Shown here in pieces: positions 44,471-55,732 of a stretch of DNA of 64,000 nt. The stretch spans positions 4,340,001 through 4,404,000 of the forward strand of contig OW051471.1 in the NCBI GenBank assembly GCA_932521025.1, in the 5' to 3' direction. Made by a program: the position numbers and the translations under genes. This DNA is from Oscheius onirici. Its lineage: Eukaryota > Nematoda > Chromadorea > Rhabditida > Rhabditidae. The notes under the pieces are model-generated. The model was not told where the DNA came from and searched no databases. It worked only from the letters and a program-made list of their open reading frames with translations. Position 1 is the stretch's first letter; each line of letters starts with the position of its first letter.

Positions 44471-47400
44471 AGAATAAAACGTTTATTAGACAAAGATAGC
44501 GTTCGAAAACGAATACATAAATAAAATCATGCAAAATAAATTTAAAAAAAAATTAGAGGTCACGTCCAGTGAAGTCGCCAAACTCCCAGATGTTGAGACG
44601 TTTATTACGAGCAGCTTGTTCGACTTCGACATATTCGTGCATCTGAACAAAAAAGGTCATAGAAAGTAAAAGAAATTCTCTTACCAAGGCTTGGAGACGA
44701 GCCTCCTTTCGCTTGTCAGCTTGAGCAAATCCGTGGGCTATGAGACACTTTCCAACGTCTTCTTTCCCATTGGCAGATTCGACAAAAAGCTAAAAACTTT
44801 ATTGCAAACAAAAAAAAAGAAGAAAAGTTACCTGAACATTGTCGACAGAAGAAGCCTTGAATTCCGTGTTGATCTCGGCATTGGGATAACTGAAGATGAT
44901 CTTCTCAAAGGCCTTGTAGCATTGTTCCGCGTAGTCTTTATCGTTTGGAATCAGGGTCAAAGCAAGAGCGTATTCACGAGCTGCAGGGGAACATTTGACG
45001 AATTCGGAAGGAATAGCAGCACAACTGGTCGAATCGACACTTTCCCTCTAAACCGTTTCTATGATACTTCAACCGGAGGCCTTACATTTCCGTAGTCAAT
45101 AAAGATGACCTCAGTCTTGGGTCCATGGACGGCTTCGACACGAGCACGATACCAAAGTCCATCTTGAGAGAACGGGGCTAGACACATTTCGCCTCTTTTC
45201 GGATGGTAAGCACCGGACATCGGAGGATGGTTCTTGATGTAATTACGCATGTCTTGGGTCATCTGCTCCAACTTGCTACCTTCGTCGACTAGCTGGGCAT
45301 AGAAGTTCAAAGTACCCTGGAAATGTCCTTATCATTTTAATAAGACATAAGTAAAACCTTGATGGCTTCGGTAATGACGATTTTCTTGGGCTTAATCTCC
45401 CTGACACTGACTTCTTGCAACTGAACTTCGTCCTCTGTTGGCAATTCCTTGTGGTTGACCCAGATGTTTTTCTTCGCTTGTCTTGCTCGTTCTTCGGCAG
45501 ACTCCATTTGTTTGTAGTACTTGGTCCTGTCGGCAGAAGAATGGAGAGTGGCCAGTCCTTGTTCCAGAAGAAGCTCCGAGAAATTGGAGAGAGAGCCGCC
45601 TTCTTCTTGAGAGAAGAACAGGTATCCGACAAAGTTGCCCATCTTGTCCACACCATCCACTTCGATTTGAACTTCGCGCTGCATCAGCATTTTGCGAGTG
45701 AAAGCGGCAGCTTCATGGCAGAAGGGCTCGTCGGCAGTCTTGAATCCCTTAGGAGCACTACGAGGACAGGAAACTCCGCCAAAGATAAAGTTGATGATGG
45801 CAGTCGACTTCGGAATGAATAGTTTAACACGAGATCCACTGGTGACGAATTCGACAACAGCTTCCAGTCTGAAAGATCGTGATTACAGCATTTTCTCAAA
45901 GTAAATAACCTAGTTCCGTCGCTCTTTTGAAGAAGGGGCAGGAACTGTTTGCTGCGAGCCTGATCGTTCTGTACTTCTTGAACACGCATCACTTCTTTCT
46001 TGTCGTTTCCAGCAAAAAGTCCTTTTTTGTTCTTCTCAGCGGCCGATTCAGCGGAAAGGAGAAGATCGTACTCGAAAGAGCGACTCTCGTCATCGGCACG
46101 ATAACGAACGACTTTGCTGAGTCCTTTAGAAACGAGAGCTTCGGCAATGTTGACATCTCCAACTTTGACGGTACAACAAGTCTTCTCGGGGAAGGAATCG
46201 GTTTTTTGCTGGACATAGTCCACTGCGACGGTGACCATCTTGCCAACCAGACGTTTCCGAAGGAATTCTCGTGCACGGAACATGTGAGGAACATCGTAGA
46301 GCGGACGATATTGACGTCCAACGGCAGGCTTCTCATCTTTGACAGTGTCTCTGGAATCAGCTTTGCTTAGAGAAATGAGAGTGAAAACCTGGGCATTCTG
46401 ACTGAAGACAGATAAATCTTTGCCTCCGTGCCGTCGTCTTTCTCCACGACGAGCGAGTCGTTCATGCTAACTTCCAAGACTTTGGCATTGAAGGTGACTC
46501 TATTGGCAGCAGAAGGAGTTTGATAGTCGCGCCACAAACGTAGTTTCTTCTCCTTTGCCTGCTTCTCGGCTGCTCTCATCTTCTCGGATCCATCAGTACA
46601 GAGCCCAATGCTCCAGTCGACGCATTTAGCGTATCCCTCACGGAGAAGAGCTTCGGCAATGTTGCCCCTCGGGTGAAAAACGGAGCCGACAAAGTTCTGG
46701 TTCACGGTTGATTCCAGGACTACCTGAGCCTTTCCTTTTAGTTAAAAAACGAGCCTGAACTGACCTTAACTTCTTGCTGGAGGATTCTCGTCTCGACAAA
46801 GTGTTTCGCTTCGTCTCCGAAAGGCTCGCCAGGACGTCCATCACGGCTAATATTGGGGGCCCGGACGCCCGAGAGCTGGAGAGTGATGTACTCGAAGTTG
46901 GGCAGAAGCAGCATTCGAACAGTACTTCCGTCTCGGACCTAGGATACAATGTAAGAGCTAAAAGTGTTTGGCAGAATACCATTTCCACGATAGCATCAAC
47001 GGTTTTCTGCTTGTGCTTGTCCACAAATTCGCGAAGATCATTTGTGAGATTTTTGACATCTCGGACCCCTTTAGCATTTTCAGCCCATTTTCCCTTCTTG
47101 GAAATCTTTGCCTGGTCTTGCAGCTCGCTTAGCTTGAGGGAATAAGGGCTGAAATCATTACGATTTTTTGGAAAAACAACAAAAACCAACTCATTTCTTC
47201 CAGGTTTGACTTCAAGCCATCCAGCCTCAACAGCAGATTCGGCAATATTCTCGGCGGTATCAGGGCCTGAAATACATTCATTTCACGTCTTCTATAAAGC
47301 GTACTGGTTCCTCCGAGATAAATGCGGCCAACTTCGCGGCTACCAGCCATGTAATCCCTTACAAAGTTGACAGTCTGACCGAGCAGTTTCTTGCGAAGGA

Positions 47401-47615
47401 ATTCGCGAGCTTCCCAGGCAAACGGTTCATCAGGAGTTGTAGGAGAATCTCCAGTCGGTCTACGACCAAGACGAGGAGCCAGGACTCCGCTCAAATAGAT
47501 GGTGCTCTCCGGGGGAGGTCCATTCAAAGCAGCTCCTTGGATAACGACGCAATCCCCCGAGATTATCTGCAGATTACTGTACAAAGTGAACAATGCACCT
47601 GTTACCTGTTTGACA
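44471..47615 (-). repeat. Inverted SND1 donor/partner sequence (tract C)
   Basis: This single stretch contains everything found in tract A (as 45533-47615) and tract B (as 44471-46940). With tract B it forms an inverted repeat of 2,470-bp arms around a spacer of about 5.5 kb. Confidence 0.85.
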
Positions 47616-47656
47616 GATCCGCGGATTCGACTGGAGACATTCTTTGCTTCAGCCAT
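44553..47656 (-). CDS. SND1: Tudor-SN / SND1, full length
   Basis: This is the intact SND1 gene. It starts MAEAKNVSSRIRGSVKQ (ATG 47656), with a 39-nt first intron, four SN domains, a Tudor domain and SN5, ending GRDL at the TAA 44553-44555. Signatures include DEPFAWEAREFLRKKLLGQ, VRDGSTVRMLLLPNFEYITL, CVDWSIGLCTDG, MFRAREFLRKRLVGK, GGVSCPRSAPKG, the Tudor WYRARVEAV...FIDYGN, and IWEFGDF. The order and length (about 900 residues) are those of animal SND1. The catalytic residues of staphylococcal nuclease have not been assessed individually. The poly(A) signal AATAAA (- strand) lies at 44482-44487. It probably encodes the ordinary cellular Tudor-SN. Confidence 0.95.
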
Positions 47657-48112
47657 CACGCGACTTTAGGTGTCAACAACTGAAACCCGCTGGTTGCGTA
47701 TATGGCAGAAATAAAACAAAAATAAGAAACAAGGAACGAACGCATTAAATATTTACATTACTGGGGCTACTTATATATATATATATATATAGTGACTTTT
47801 CTTAGAAAGCTCTTCTAAGAAAAGTCACATCACAGCTTTCCTTAGAAATTTTTTTTCTAAACCGATCTTGTAAGAAAAGTTACCAACATAAGCATACCAG
47901 TACTGCGATGGTTTGATTATAACAAACGAATTCGAAAGTTGTAGTTTTTCGGTTCGAGACCATTTCGAGTTCGAGAGTAAATTTGTGTAATTTTCACTAC
48001 GGTAACTCCCCTTCAGCTTGCAACTTCTTTTTCGTCCTCAAACTTGCTCGAACAACATTATGCATGCAAAACTAGCAAATACCGCGAATGACAAATCTTT
48101 ATGCGTTGAACA
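47657..48112. other. Upstream region of SND1 with TA repeat and hairpin
   Basis: It contains a (TA)n run at about 47772-47791 and a perfect hairpin at 47792-47829. No gene is seen. Confidence 0.5.
47792..47829. repeat. Perfect 38-bp palindrome
   Basis: GTGACTTTTCTTAGAA...TTCTAAGAAAAGTCAC. The arms resemble those of the Mutator-like MITE at 28426-28525 (GGGACTTTTCT). It lies about 140 bp upstream of the SND1 start. Confidence 0.75.
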
Positions 48113-48644
48113 ATTATTTCTGGATGGCATAAAGGTCTTCTAATGAGGAGAGGATGAGATCCATGTGGGCTCGAATATGAGCTACTGTTTCGTTCACATG
48201 CTCGGCTTTTTCGGTCAAAACCTGTAAAATGAGCTTTGACAGAGGAGAAAAAGGCAGACCTTGATTTTGCCTTCAACAAACTGTTCAGCACGATCGAGAG
48301 GTAGTTCAACAAATAGATCATCCAGCATTTTCACAATTATTTTTGAGCAGTCATCGCTGAAAATTGATTTTTATGACGAGCTTACAAAAAAGATACATTT
48401 CTGCATTTACCAACACATGTTGTCCCAGATTTATCAACGTATTCAAATTGGGCTGAGCTGATTTCTGAAAATGTAGTTTGTTACGCCAGAAACGAGACGG
48501 CACCTTGACTTTTTGAATAGCGAGCAGCAAATACTCGTATTCACGACATTCGACAAGGATTTGTTCACGGCATTGAACTGCTTTAAGGTAATCTGGTCGC
48601 AAACTGTGGCTCAGAAACTTTTCAAACTCTTGTGCCTTCTCCAT
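48113..48644 (-). CDS. UXT: UXT, prefoldin-like alpha subunit
   Basis: A small coiled-coil protein with a beta hairpin, from a family that forms part of the R2TP/prefoldin-like (URI1) complex. It starts MEKAQEFEKFLSHSLRPDYL (ATG 48644, after cttttag). The prefoldin core reads LINLGQHVLVNAEM, then VKMLDDLFVELPLDRAEQFV and a C-terminal helix (VLTEKAEHVNETVAHIRAHM) ending LEDLYAIQK at 48113-48115. The family pattern of a LG-x8 hairpin and the VELxLxEAxxFI-type motif is met. It lies about 205 nt downstream of NPRL3 on the same strand. Confidence 0.8.
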
Positions 48645-48849
48645 CAACTCTAATTTCTAAAAGGCACTCCAATTAGAAGGAACAATGAAAAGAATACAGA
48701 TAGAAAGGCATAGCAAAACCATCAAATGTTTGGATTTTGAAAGATTTTTCAACATTTATTTACAAACATAAAACTTAAAAAAAACCCGAGTTTCTGACAT
48801 TCAGCGATACCCGCAGTTGAACAGCTACGCGACGAAACTATCAATAATT

Positions 48850-50887
48850 CTAGTCAGCTATGTGATCTGGACGAAGGAACATTGAGAGAACTATAGAGTA
48901 TGCATTGATGGCTAGTTCGATCTGCTCTCGAGTCTGGAAACATTTTAAATTGTAAAGACTCTGAAAGAAGAAATACCTGGTGAAGCCTGTACATGATATC
49001 TTCTACGTGATGTTTTCCGTGTAAAAATGGGATCATTCGAAGAAAAACGGAAAATTTTTCTTTGGCCTGAATGGAACTTTGAACAAATAAATTTACAATA
49101 TAACCGTTTCTTTGTCGGCATCATACCGAATTTGCAACGTCGTATTTAGGACTATTTCGCGAATTTCCTCGTCCAGTTGCCCAAAATTATCTTTCAGTCG
49201 CGTTTTTGTGATTGTATCGGCTAATTCTCGAGCATCATTAAGTAATTTGTCCCGCTCTAACACTTCTTTTTGTGTTCTTGGCGAAGAAGGCAGCTCCGTC
49301 TCCGAGAGTGGAGGAATGATGTAAATGAATTTGTGGAGCTGAAGATTCGTTGGTGTTTACAAAAAGACGAATCAAACCTGCATAATGAGTTGATGTCGAA
49401 GAAGAAATACAACCACACGAGCTGGAGCATGTTGTTCGAAGAGTAGCTTCTAAAGTGGACGGTAAAAATGCTAGAAATATGAGCCAAACTAACATTTTTC
49501 TGAACAAATGTCTCGAGTTTGGCCGGCGGATTGAAATGAGCCAAGGCGGCGGCCAAATGAACATCAGAAGTGAATTGACGGCTGAATCTTCGGATCAGTC
49601 TGGAAAAGATGTTTTTTTGCTCAAAAACAGTAAAGCCTACGTGCTGAGTGGTTTAGGTCGAGTAGCTGATGTGTATACATTTTGAGAGGCTAGAGGATAG
49701 ATCACAATGCATCTGGCCCACAACAAGAGATGTTCCACAATTTGAAAAATCTTAAAAGTGGTTTTGATAAAGTAAAATTAGAGCTAACTTTGAGCATAGG
49801 AATACCGCTAAGATATTGCAGCTCTGTTAGAGACAACTCCGGTGAACAATAGGAAAGAAGTTCGTGAACATGAGGATTGCCGTCTGGAGTCGGCCAAATA
49901 TCCTCCAGCAGAAGAACTCCATGATATGGACGCATGTGCTTGATAATTTCCATGACTTCGGCCTGGTTTTTTGGTGACAGATGATTGTGAATTAGAGCTT
50001 TCGGTTGGACACAGATGCCCACTTCGATATAATCGTCTACAAAGCACTGAAATCTACCCTTTTTACAGCTAAATGAAGAAAATAAAACCTGAACGACCCC
50101 TGTCCGATGGGCATCTTTGTATATCTTGACAAGCATAGCTGCCAGTTTACTCTTTTGAAGGACCTATAAAATGTAAATAGAATCAGGGGAAAAGAGCTAA
50201 CCTCGTCGTAGGGATGGGCTTTTCGGTCTTCTGGCAACTTTTCGTCCCACAAATCCAATTCCTTCCTCATAAGCGCCTCCTGGTTCTCAAAATAGCTTGT
50301 CAAAGCTTGCATTTCGCAGATGGCCAGAGAGAGTTTGCACGATAACTTCTAGAAGACCGATTAAGAATTATAAAAACGAAAAAAAAAACCTGAAAAGCCT
50401 CGACAATATGATAGTCTACGTTGGCTGGAAGAACAAAGACTATACTGAATGTCATGGACAGCGTTCCCGTGTCTTTCTGAACAGACAGCTTTTTGGGGAA
50501 TCCGGCAAATCGGATGTTGTCGACTTTCATTTCAAAGTACTGATTGCAGGAAGTGTCTTTGACACAGAGCATTTCGGCCAGCATGGACGTCGTCAGATTG
50601 AATTCCGTCTGCAGTTTTCCGACACTATCTACTTGGAGAGGTCTGAATTGTTATTTATTGTGTTGAAAAACAGTTTAATACGTGTAAGTCTGTAGAGTGG
50701 GAATGTTCTTTTCCTTCTTGCTCAGCATTCTTTCCTTCTGGTTCGTGACGATAACCTTCTCCGGAATGCGAAACGGATGCATAAAATAGAGTTTTCCACC
50801 ACTTGTGCCGTGGGCGACCATCATAACGGCAATTGGCACCCCCGTGAAGAAGTCCTCGTACTCGTTCCAGCACGTGTCTATGCTCAT
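48850..50887 (-). CDS. NPRL3: NPRL3, GATOR1 complex subunit
   Basis: GATOR1 restrains mTORC1 at the lysosome when amino acids are scarce. The N-terminal longin-like region reads VPIAVMMVAHGTSGGKLYFM and HPFRIPEK. Downstream are MTFSIVFVLPA, the very typical HPYDEV motif, CFVDDYIEVGICVQPK and RPYHGVLLLED (about 49890-49930). A C-terminal winged-helix part ends IPFLHGKHHVEDIMYRL and FLRPDHIAD at the TAG 48850-48852. About ten exons join in frame. The start (ATG 50887) is the best guess; the upstream sequence is SINE-derived, and a longer ORF runs into it. Confidence 0.88.
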
Positions 50888-50929
50888 CTCAAAGACCTTT
50901 TTTATTCTTTTTTTTACGCCTAGAAAAGT

Positions 50930-51200
50930 GAAGTAATGTAAAGTTTCTTCCCGACTCAAGCCTGAGTTCCGAAGAGACTCATGGGCTGCGGGTGCTTCCT
51001 GAGTGGCCAGGTTGCGGTAGGCATTAACGTTCCGAAGCTGCCTCGACTTTTCTGGGAACGCCTTTACTCCGTAGCAAGCTACTACCAATTTACCGACCTC
51101 GGAAGGATGGAATCCTTGGTTGGGCCGAAGCGGGGTTTTGAACTTGGGACCCTTTAGACTGACGCGGCGCCACCTGCCATTGCGCCATCTCGCAAAAAGT
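50930..51200 (-). mobile_element. SINE-like repeat with tRNA-like head upstream of NPRL3
   Basis: On the - strand a tRNA-like head (GCGAGATGGCGCAATGG..., B-box-like AAGTTCAAAACC, about 51120-51190) is followed by a body running toward NPRL3 (to about 50930). It is open in the NPRL3 frame, which creates a false N-terminal extension. Confidence 0.5.
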
Positions 51201-51439
51201 ACTGATAGTTTGTTGTGAACACAAATTCTGTCTTAATATCTCCTGTAAATGATGGGTTTATTGTATGTTACAGAATCAATAAAGCAAATGTACGAAATAA
51301 GAGATCGGGAGCGAGTTCAGTTTAGTCAAGCTCGTCTGTTGAGGAATAGTCGTCTTCGTCCATAACCGCGTTCAACGTCAAGCTGATTCGATGACTAAAT
51401 CAGCATTTTAAACTTTATTAAATAACCTTTTTTATATAC

Positions 51440-51735
51440 GTTTTCTTCTTCTCTTTCTAATCCCTTCCCCAGTCAACCGATCTCTTCTTATCTCTTGTCT
51501 AGTCAATTTCTTCATTTTCCGGCTATCCGATCTCTCCGAACTCGAACTTATTCAGATCAACCGGTTTCCTACACAAAATAATTTAGTAAAAATATTTGTC
51601 GAGGAGAGGAGTCGAACCCGGGTCGTCTGGGTAACAGCGGACTTAACAATACACCAAAATTTCAGATCCCGGAGAAACAAACAAACATCCAAACAGAGTA
51701 GACGACAGACACCATTGCGCTTTAGATAGTTTAGA
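51440..51735 (-). mobile_element. Helitron inserted at the end of PDCL
   Basis: On the - strand the 5' end is A|TCTAAACTATCTAAAGCG at 51735. The tRNA-like segment lies at about 51600-51650 and tandem-repeat-like GGTTGACTGGGGAAGG units at about 51465-51480. The 3' terminus was not recognised, so the left limit is approximate. Confidence 0.65.
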
Positions 51736-52606
51736 TATACCTTTTCAAAAAGGCCTTCAGCTTGGCAACTGACGCATCTTGTCCTATTTCATTCGTAATG
51801 TTGACGAAATTGCCGACCAAATGTCCGTTGTTGCAATAGAATTGGAGTGTAGGCACGCCACCGTTCTTCTAAACACGTTGTGTATTTATAGATAGTAACA
51901 AACTAACGTAACGATCGGACATTCCCAAGACGTCGCAGGTGGCTCGAGCAAACTTGACGGAAGGATGTTCGGAAGCCAAGATCTCAAAATCACTAATTTT
52001 GTAAAATAAAAAGAAGTTTATATATACCTTACAGATGTTCGTAATTCGCTGACAATCGTCGCGATTCGGTTCATAAATAAGTACGACGATGAGGCCTGGT
52101 CCACTCGATTCAGTCAAGTTGAGGAATTGGGCCTAAAAAGACCATGACGATATTGTCAGAAAAGAGACATACCTTGCTCAGAATCTCAATCATCCGCCCA
52201 GTGGCTACTTTTTTCAATTCAGCCAATCGTTTTCTTCTCAACGATTCGAGCGAATCTTCATCCTCGTCGGAGCTCTGTTGCGTCTGTTCCCGATCAGCCA
52301 TACTTCCCTCCAACATTCCGCGTTTTGCCTGTCGTAGAATAGCTTTGTCTTTGGCTATTTTGTCTGCAGCCTGCTGGTCTCGGAATCGTCTCCAGTCGTC
52401 CATCACTCCCTTTGGACCCGTATTTGATCCGGCACCGAACTGTTTCATTACGTTTGCCTGCATTCAATGAATAATTCGAGGAAAATGAAAGAAACCTGGT
52501 GCTCGTCTTCGTCGTTAACCGCCCGAAAGCCACCATTCTCCTCCTCATCGGAACTGCTACAGTATCCGGCGCTCGGGCCATCTAAAAGCTTCCTTTCGAG
52601 ATTCAT
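51731..52606 (-). CDS. Phosducin-like protein (PhLP1/PDCL type)
   Basis: A thioredoxin-fold co-chaperone that helps CCT assemble G-protein beta subunits. It starts MNLERKLLDGPSAGYCSSSD (ATG 52606; an upstream in-frame ATG exists at 52636). Family signatures are NTGPKGVMDDWRRFRDQQ, a charged helix, IEILSKAQFLNL, and the thioredoxin-like core VVLIYEPNRDDC, FARATCDVLGMSDRY, GGVPTLQFYCNNGHLVGNFV. The frame ends FLKRYI and stops at the TAA 51731-51733. That TAA is the third to fifth base of the inserted Helitron (51735 leftward), so the usual C-terminal tail of the family is missing. FDXR lies 129 nt upstream. Confidence 0.88.
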
Positions 52607-52735
52607 CTGAACTCTGATACTTTCAGTATTATGCATGTGTAAATAAGAATACGAATCGAGCGTTATAGAGCAAACAAGACGTGTGCATAGAAATCTGTAT
52701 TTAAAAGGAACAAAAAACCTCGTTTCATCTGGTAT

Positions 52736-54467
52736 TCATGAAGTGATATACTTGTCGAATTTCATAACTTTTTCGCGTATCTTTCCTTTCTGATGACCGC
52801 TTTCTTGTTCTTCCTGATCGATCTGCTTCCATCGATCCCAGTTAATAAAAGGTATTTTGCGGGATTCTAAAATGCTTTTTACTCCGTCATCTGAAAATAC
52901 AATTTGGTGGGGAAATTAGAGCAAAACAAACTGTAAGTGCTCTTGGAAGCCAAATCTTTGACCATTTCTTCCGCTACGAGAGACGACTGTTGCTGTGTGT
53001 CGACAATTACTCCCTTTGGCCCGTGAGCACACCATCCGACGGCGTAAACACTGGCTCCTTCCGAATTAGCCATGTTTACTCTACAGCTATCCATCATATC
53101 AATCATTCCCTGTAATAAAAATGAATTTATATTTAAAAATGGAAAACTTTTTCGTTTTTGGGAACGCCGTCGAGAACTATCGTCTCGTAGCCGATGCTGT
53201 AAATGAGCAGTCCACATTTCAGTTCTTCTATCGAGTTGGTCGTCATGTTCAAGACGCGAAGAGAGCTGACTCTACCATCACAATCTTTCACTATAGACTC
53301 TGGTACTCGGCTGAACACAAATTGACAGATTCTATCTCCGGATGGCTCATGAACACCGTCGAGTAAGACCTAAAAGTATTTTTACAAGAATCTCAAAACA
53401 TTTAACCTTCATTAGCCGTGATTTTCTCCTTGGCATATTGGGCAACAAGGTATTGATTTTTCCGAGTTGTTCCTGTGTAATTTTCGAAATTGTCGACCAA
53501 TTTGGCACTTTGAATTGTTCTCGAAGTTCCTTTACAGTGAATGAGATCTAAACCGCCTATAGAAGAAGGATATTGAAAATTACTGACGTCCAAGGGGCCT
53601 CTTCTTCCCACAACTGAGATATGTTTGACAGATGATTGTTCAAGCGCGTCGATACAGCTCGCAGGAATATCCGTAGATCGCAGCCCTCGATTTGTACCTG
53701 GAAAATTTTATTTTATAAACAGAATAGCAAATTACCGTTTGATATGATTCTTGCACAATCGAGAGCTACATTTCCATTTCCGATTATTACCACGTGGCTA
53801 GTATTGAGCAGAGGTACCTAAATTGAGGAAATGCTAAAATCACTGGAAGCTTACAGATGAATTGGGGACTCCATTATACCACGACACAAAATCTGATCCA
53901 GAGAGCACATTTCCCGCATCAGAGCCTGAAAACTGTTTACTTGATAAACTAAAAAAACGACCTGGAATGAGTAATTTTCGTGGCCGATGAGCTCCGTAAG
54001 CTAATAGAATTCCTTCATAAGAGCAAGTCAATTCTTCAAACGTCACATCAGACCCTATTCTGCTTGGATATCGTTGGTTGGGAAGAGACATACCTAACAT
54101 TGCAGAAGAGTGATAGGCGATCGCTGTTGGTCTCGAACATTTTGTCAAACCCATGGATGCAGTTTTTAACCTGAATATTGTTCGAAGCAAAAGCCATTCA
54201 AAGCAAACCTCTTGATGATCAGGAGCAACTCCATACCGGACCAAGCCAAAGGGGACTGGAGCAGCATCAAAAACGTCGACTGAAACATCAGCGCGGCGCA
54301 GAAGAGAACCGCATGTGAACATCCCTAGATATTTTTGCATTGGACGGTAAGTACGCTAAAGAACCTGCAGGTCCGCTGCCAACAATAGCTATTCGAGGAC
54401 GAGTTGTGGCTGAAAAAGCCCTGCATGGCTTTATAAGTGAAAAGAGACGGGGAGATGTCCATCTCAT
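52736..54467 (-). CDS. FDXR: NADPH:adrenodoxin/ferredoxin oxidoreductase, mitochondrial
   Basis: This FAD enzyme passes electrons from NADPH to mitochondrial ferredoxin (iron-sulfur cluster and steroid pathways). An Arg/Ser-rich presequence (MRWTSPRLFSLIKPCRAFSA, ATG 54467 right after ttttgtag) is followed by the FAD-binding RIAIVGSGPAG. Then come VFDAAPVPFGLVRYGVAPDH and an NVALDC-type NAD(P)-binding region (HVVIIGNGNVALDC in reverse at about 53760-53800). Near the C-terminus are VYAVGWCAHGPKGVIVDT (the GWxxxGPxGVI signature, about 52990-53050) and INWDRWKQIDQEEQ. The TGA is at 52736-52738. POP7 ends 91 nt upstream and the phosducin-like gene starts 129 nt downstream. Confidence 0.9.
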
Positions 54468-54558
54468 CTACAAAATTGAGTCTTAACTTTCCGAGAACGA
54501 AAGGAAACAAATGAGATACCGTGCAACGGAGTAGAAACCACAAAATTAATAAAATCTT

Positions 54559-55106
54559 TTATAGACCCATCATTATAGGCACCAATGTAAAACATTTAGG
54601 AGGCTCGATTAGGAAAGAAAGTGATGTGAACTGCCGAAATTGGCCTGCTTCTTTGGCCCATTTCGCACTCATCACTCATTGGGAACAAATCGTCAGTAAC
54701 CTAAAAAAGATTATTTTTAAAAAATTAGTATTCTCACTTTGACTGTGGAAGTCGTCAGATGGAACTGCATTGATCCCATAAAATGTTTTTGAACTTCGAG
54801 TGCGAGTACGAGAGCACGACTGAGGGAACTTCCCAAGCCGTGAATTTTGACCTGATAAATAGACCAAGAATAGACAAAAGACAAACTTCATCGGAGTCGT
54901 TCTCTAGACACTTTATGACCTTTTTTGCTTGCGATTGAACATGTGTTTTTCTGAAAAGAACTTTTAAAAGGGAAAAGAAAGACTCACTTTGTTACGTAGA
55001 AAATATTCTTTTTTGATAAGTTGTTTGCTTGTGGTTTTGGAGGATGGCGTTTTCTTAGTTCGTAGTTTTCGGGCTTGATTCGATTATGGGAGTCGGATGT
55101 CTTCAT
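54559..55106 (-). CDS. POP7: POP7/Rpp20, RNase P/MRP subunit
   Basis: An Alba-fold protein that pairs with Rpp25 on RNase P and RNase MRP RNA. It starts MKTSDSHNRIKPENYELRKR; the YxLRKRxPP element is typical of Rpp20. The Alba core reads VKIHGLGSSLSRALVLALEV, HLTTSTVKVTDDLFP and RSRPISAVHITFFP. It ends MMGL at the TAA 54559-54561. Four exons keep frame. The ATG (55104-55106) begins one nucleotide after the stop codon of the Kish gene on the same strand, so the two probably share a transcript. Confidence 0.85.
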
Positions 55107-55107
55107 T

Positions 55108-55370
55108 TTACAAGAACAAAACGACGAATGCCATGCAGAAACAGCCAAGCGATACCCAAGGACTGAGGCGCTCTCCAATACGAGCGAGCTTCCAGAAGAC
55201 ACCAAGAAAACTGAAAAGCACTATTATGTCTAATAAAAGAGATAAAACGTACCCTGTCTTGTTTCGATCGATGATTTTTGGGGCAAACGCACGAATATAA
55301 GCGCAGGTACAAATAAGAAGAAGGAGAACGCAGATGAGACTTTGGAAGTTGAAAAGAGCCGACAGTTTGG
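55108..55370 (-). CDS. Kish/TMEM167 (start exon not resolved)
   Basis: A tiny two-helix membrane protein of the Golgi, involved in secretion. The exon from about 55370 encodes [20 protein letters not shown] and then [19 protein letters not shown]. After a short intron (GTACGT...TTTTCAG) comes [20 protein letters not shown] and [13 protein letters not shown], stopping at the TAA 55108-55110. This is an almost residue-by-residue match to animal Kish, which normally starts MSA-x-FNFQ. No ATG precedes the KLSALFNFQ segment in this exon, so the start codon must lie on an upstream exon or leader that I could not place. Confidence 0.88.
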
Positions 55371-55732
55371 CTGATTTTCCCTCGTACGGGAGGGTCTGAA
55401 ACTTGTATTGTGAGTAGTAACCAAAATGATCTGAAGAAGAAGAGAAAACAAATCTAGAAGGAACAAATGAAACACAAGAAACGTTTGTCAGTCCACGTAT
55501 TTTTCGTCAGGCGCTAATTTACGTACGAGTCCAGGTCTCGTTGCGAACTACCGTAATCTTTCTGCTGCGACCGCTGGAAAACAAGAATCCCAAAAATTGA
55601 TCTGTTCGGAAATTTCGTTTTGTCTTTCCCTAATTTTTGTTGCCCAAGCTGTGAGAAAAATATTCTTTTCATATTCGATGATGTTCTTCTTTCTTTTCTT
55701 TTTAGTAGTGTACATTTTTTTTCAGGTACAAA
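55371..55732. promoter_or_regulatory. Short bidirectional intergenic region Kish / RPLP2
   Basis: At most 360 bp separate the two divergent genes, and less if the missing Kish exon lies here. An acceptor (ttttttttcag) ends 7 nt before the RPLP2 ATG. No specific promoter element is supported. Confidence 0.4.

Noticed and set aside
45415-46370. ORFs on the + strand across the inverted SND1 gene
   Set aside because: They are antisense shadows of SND1 exons and the same shadows appear in both other copies.
50887-51088. Longer NPRL3 N-terminus (ORF starting near 51088)
   Set aside because: The extension is encoded by SINE-derived sequence and has no counterpart in NPRL3. The conserved protein begins near 50850.
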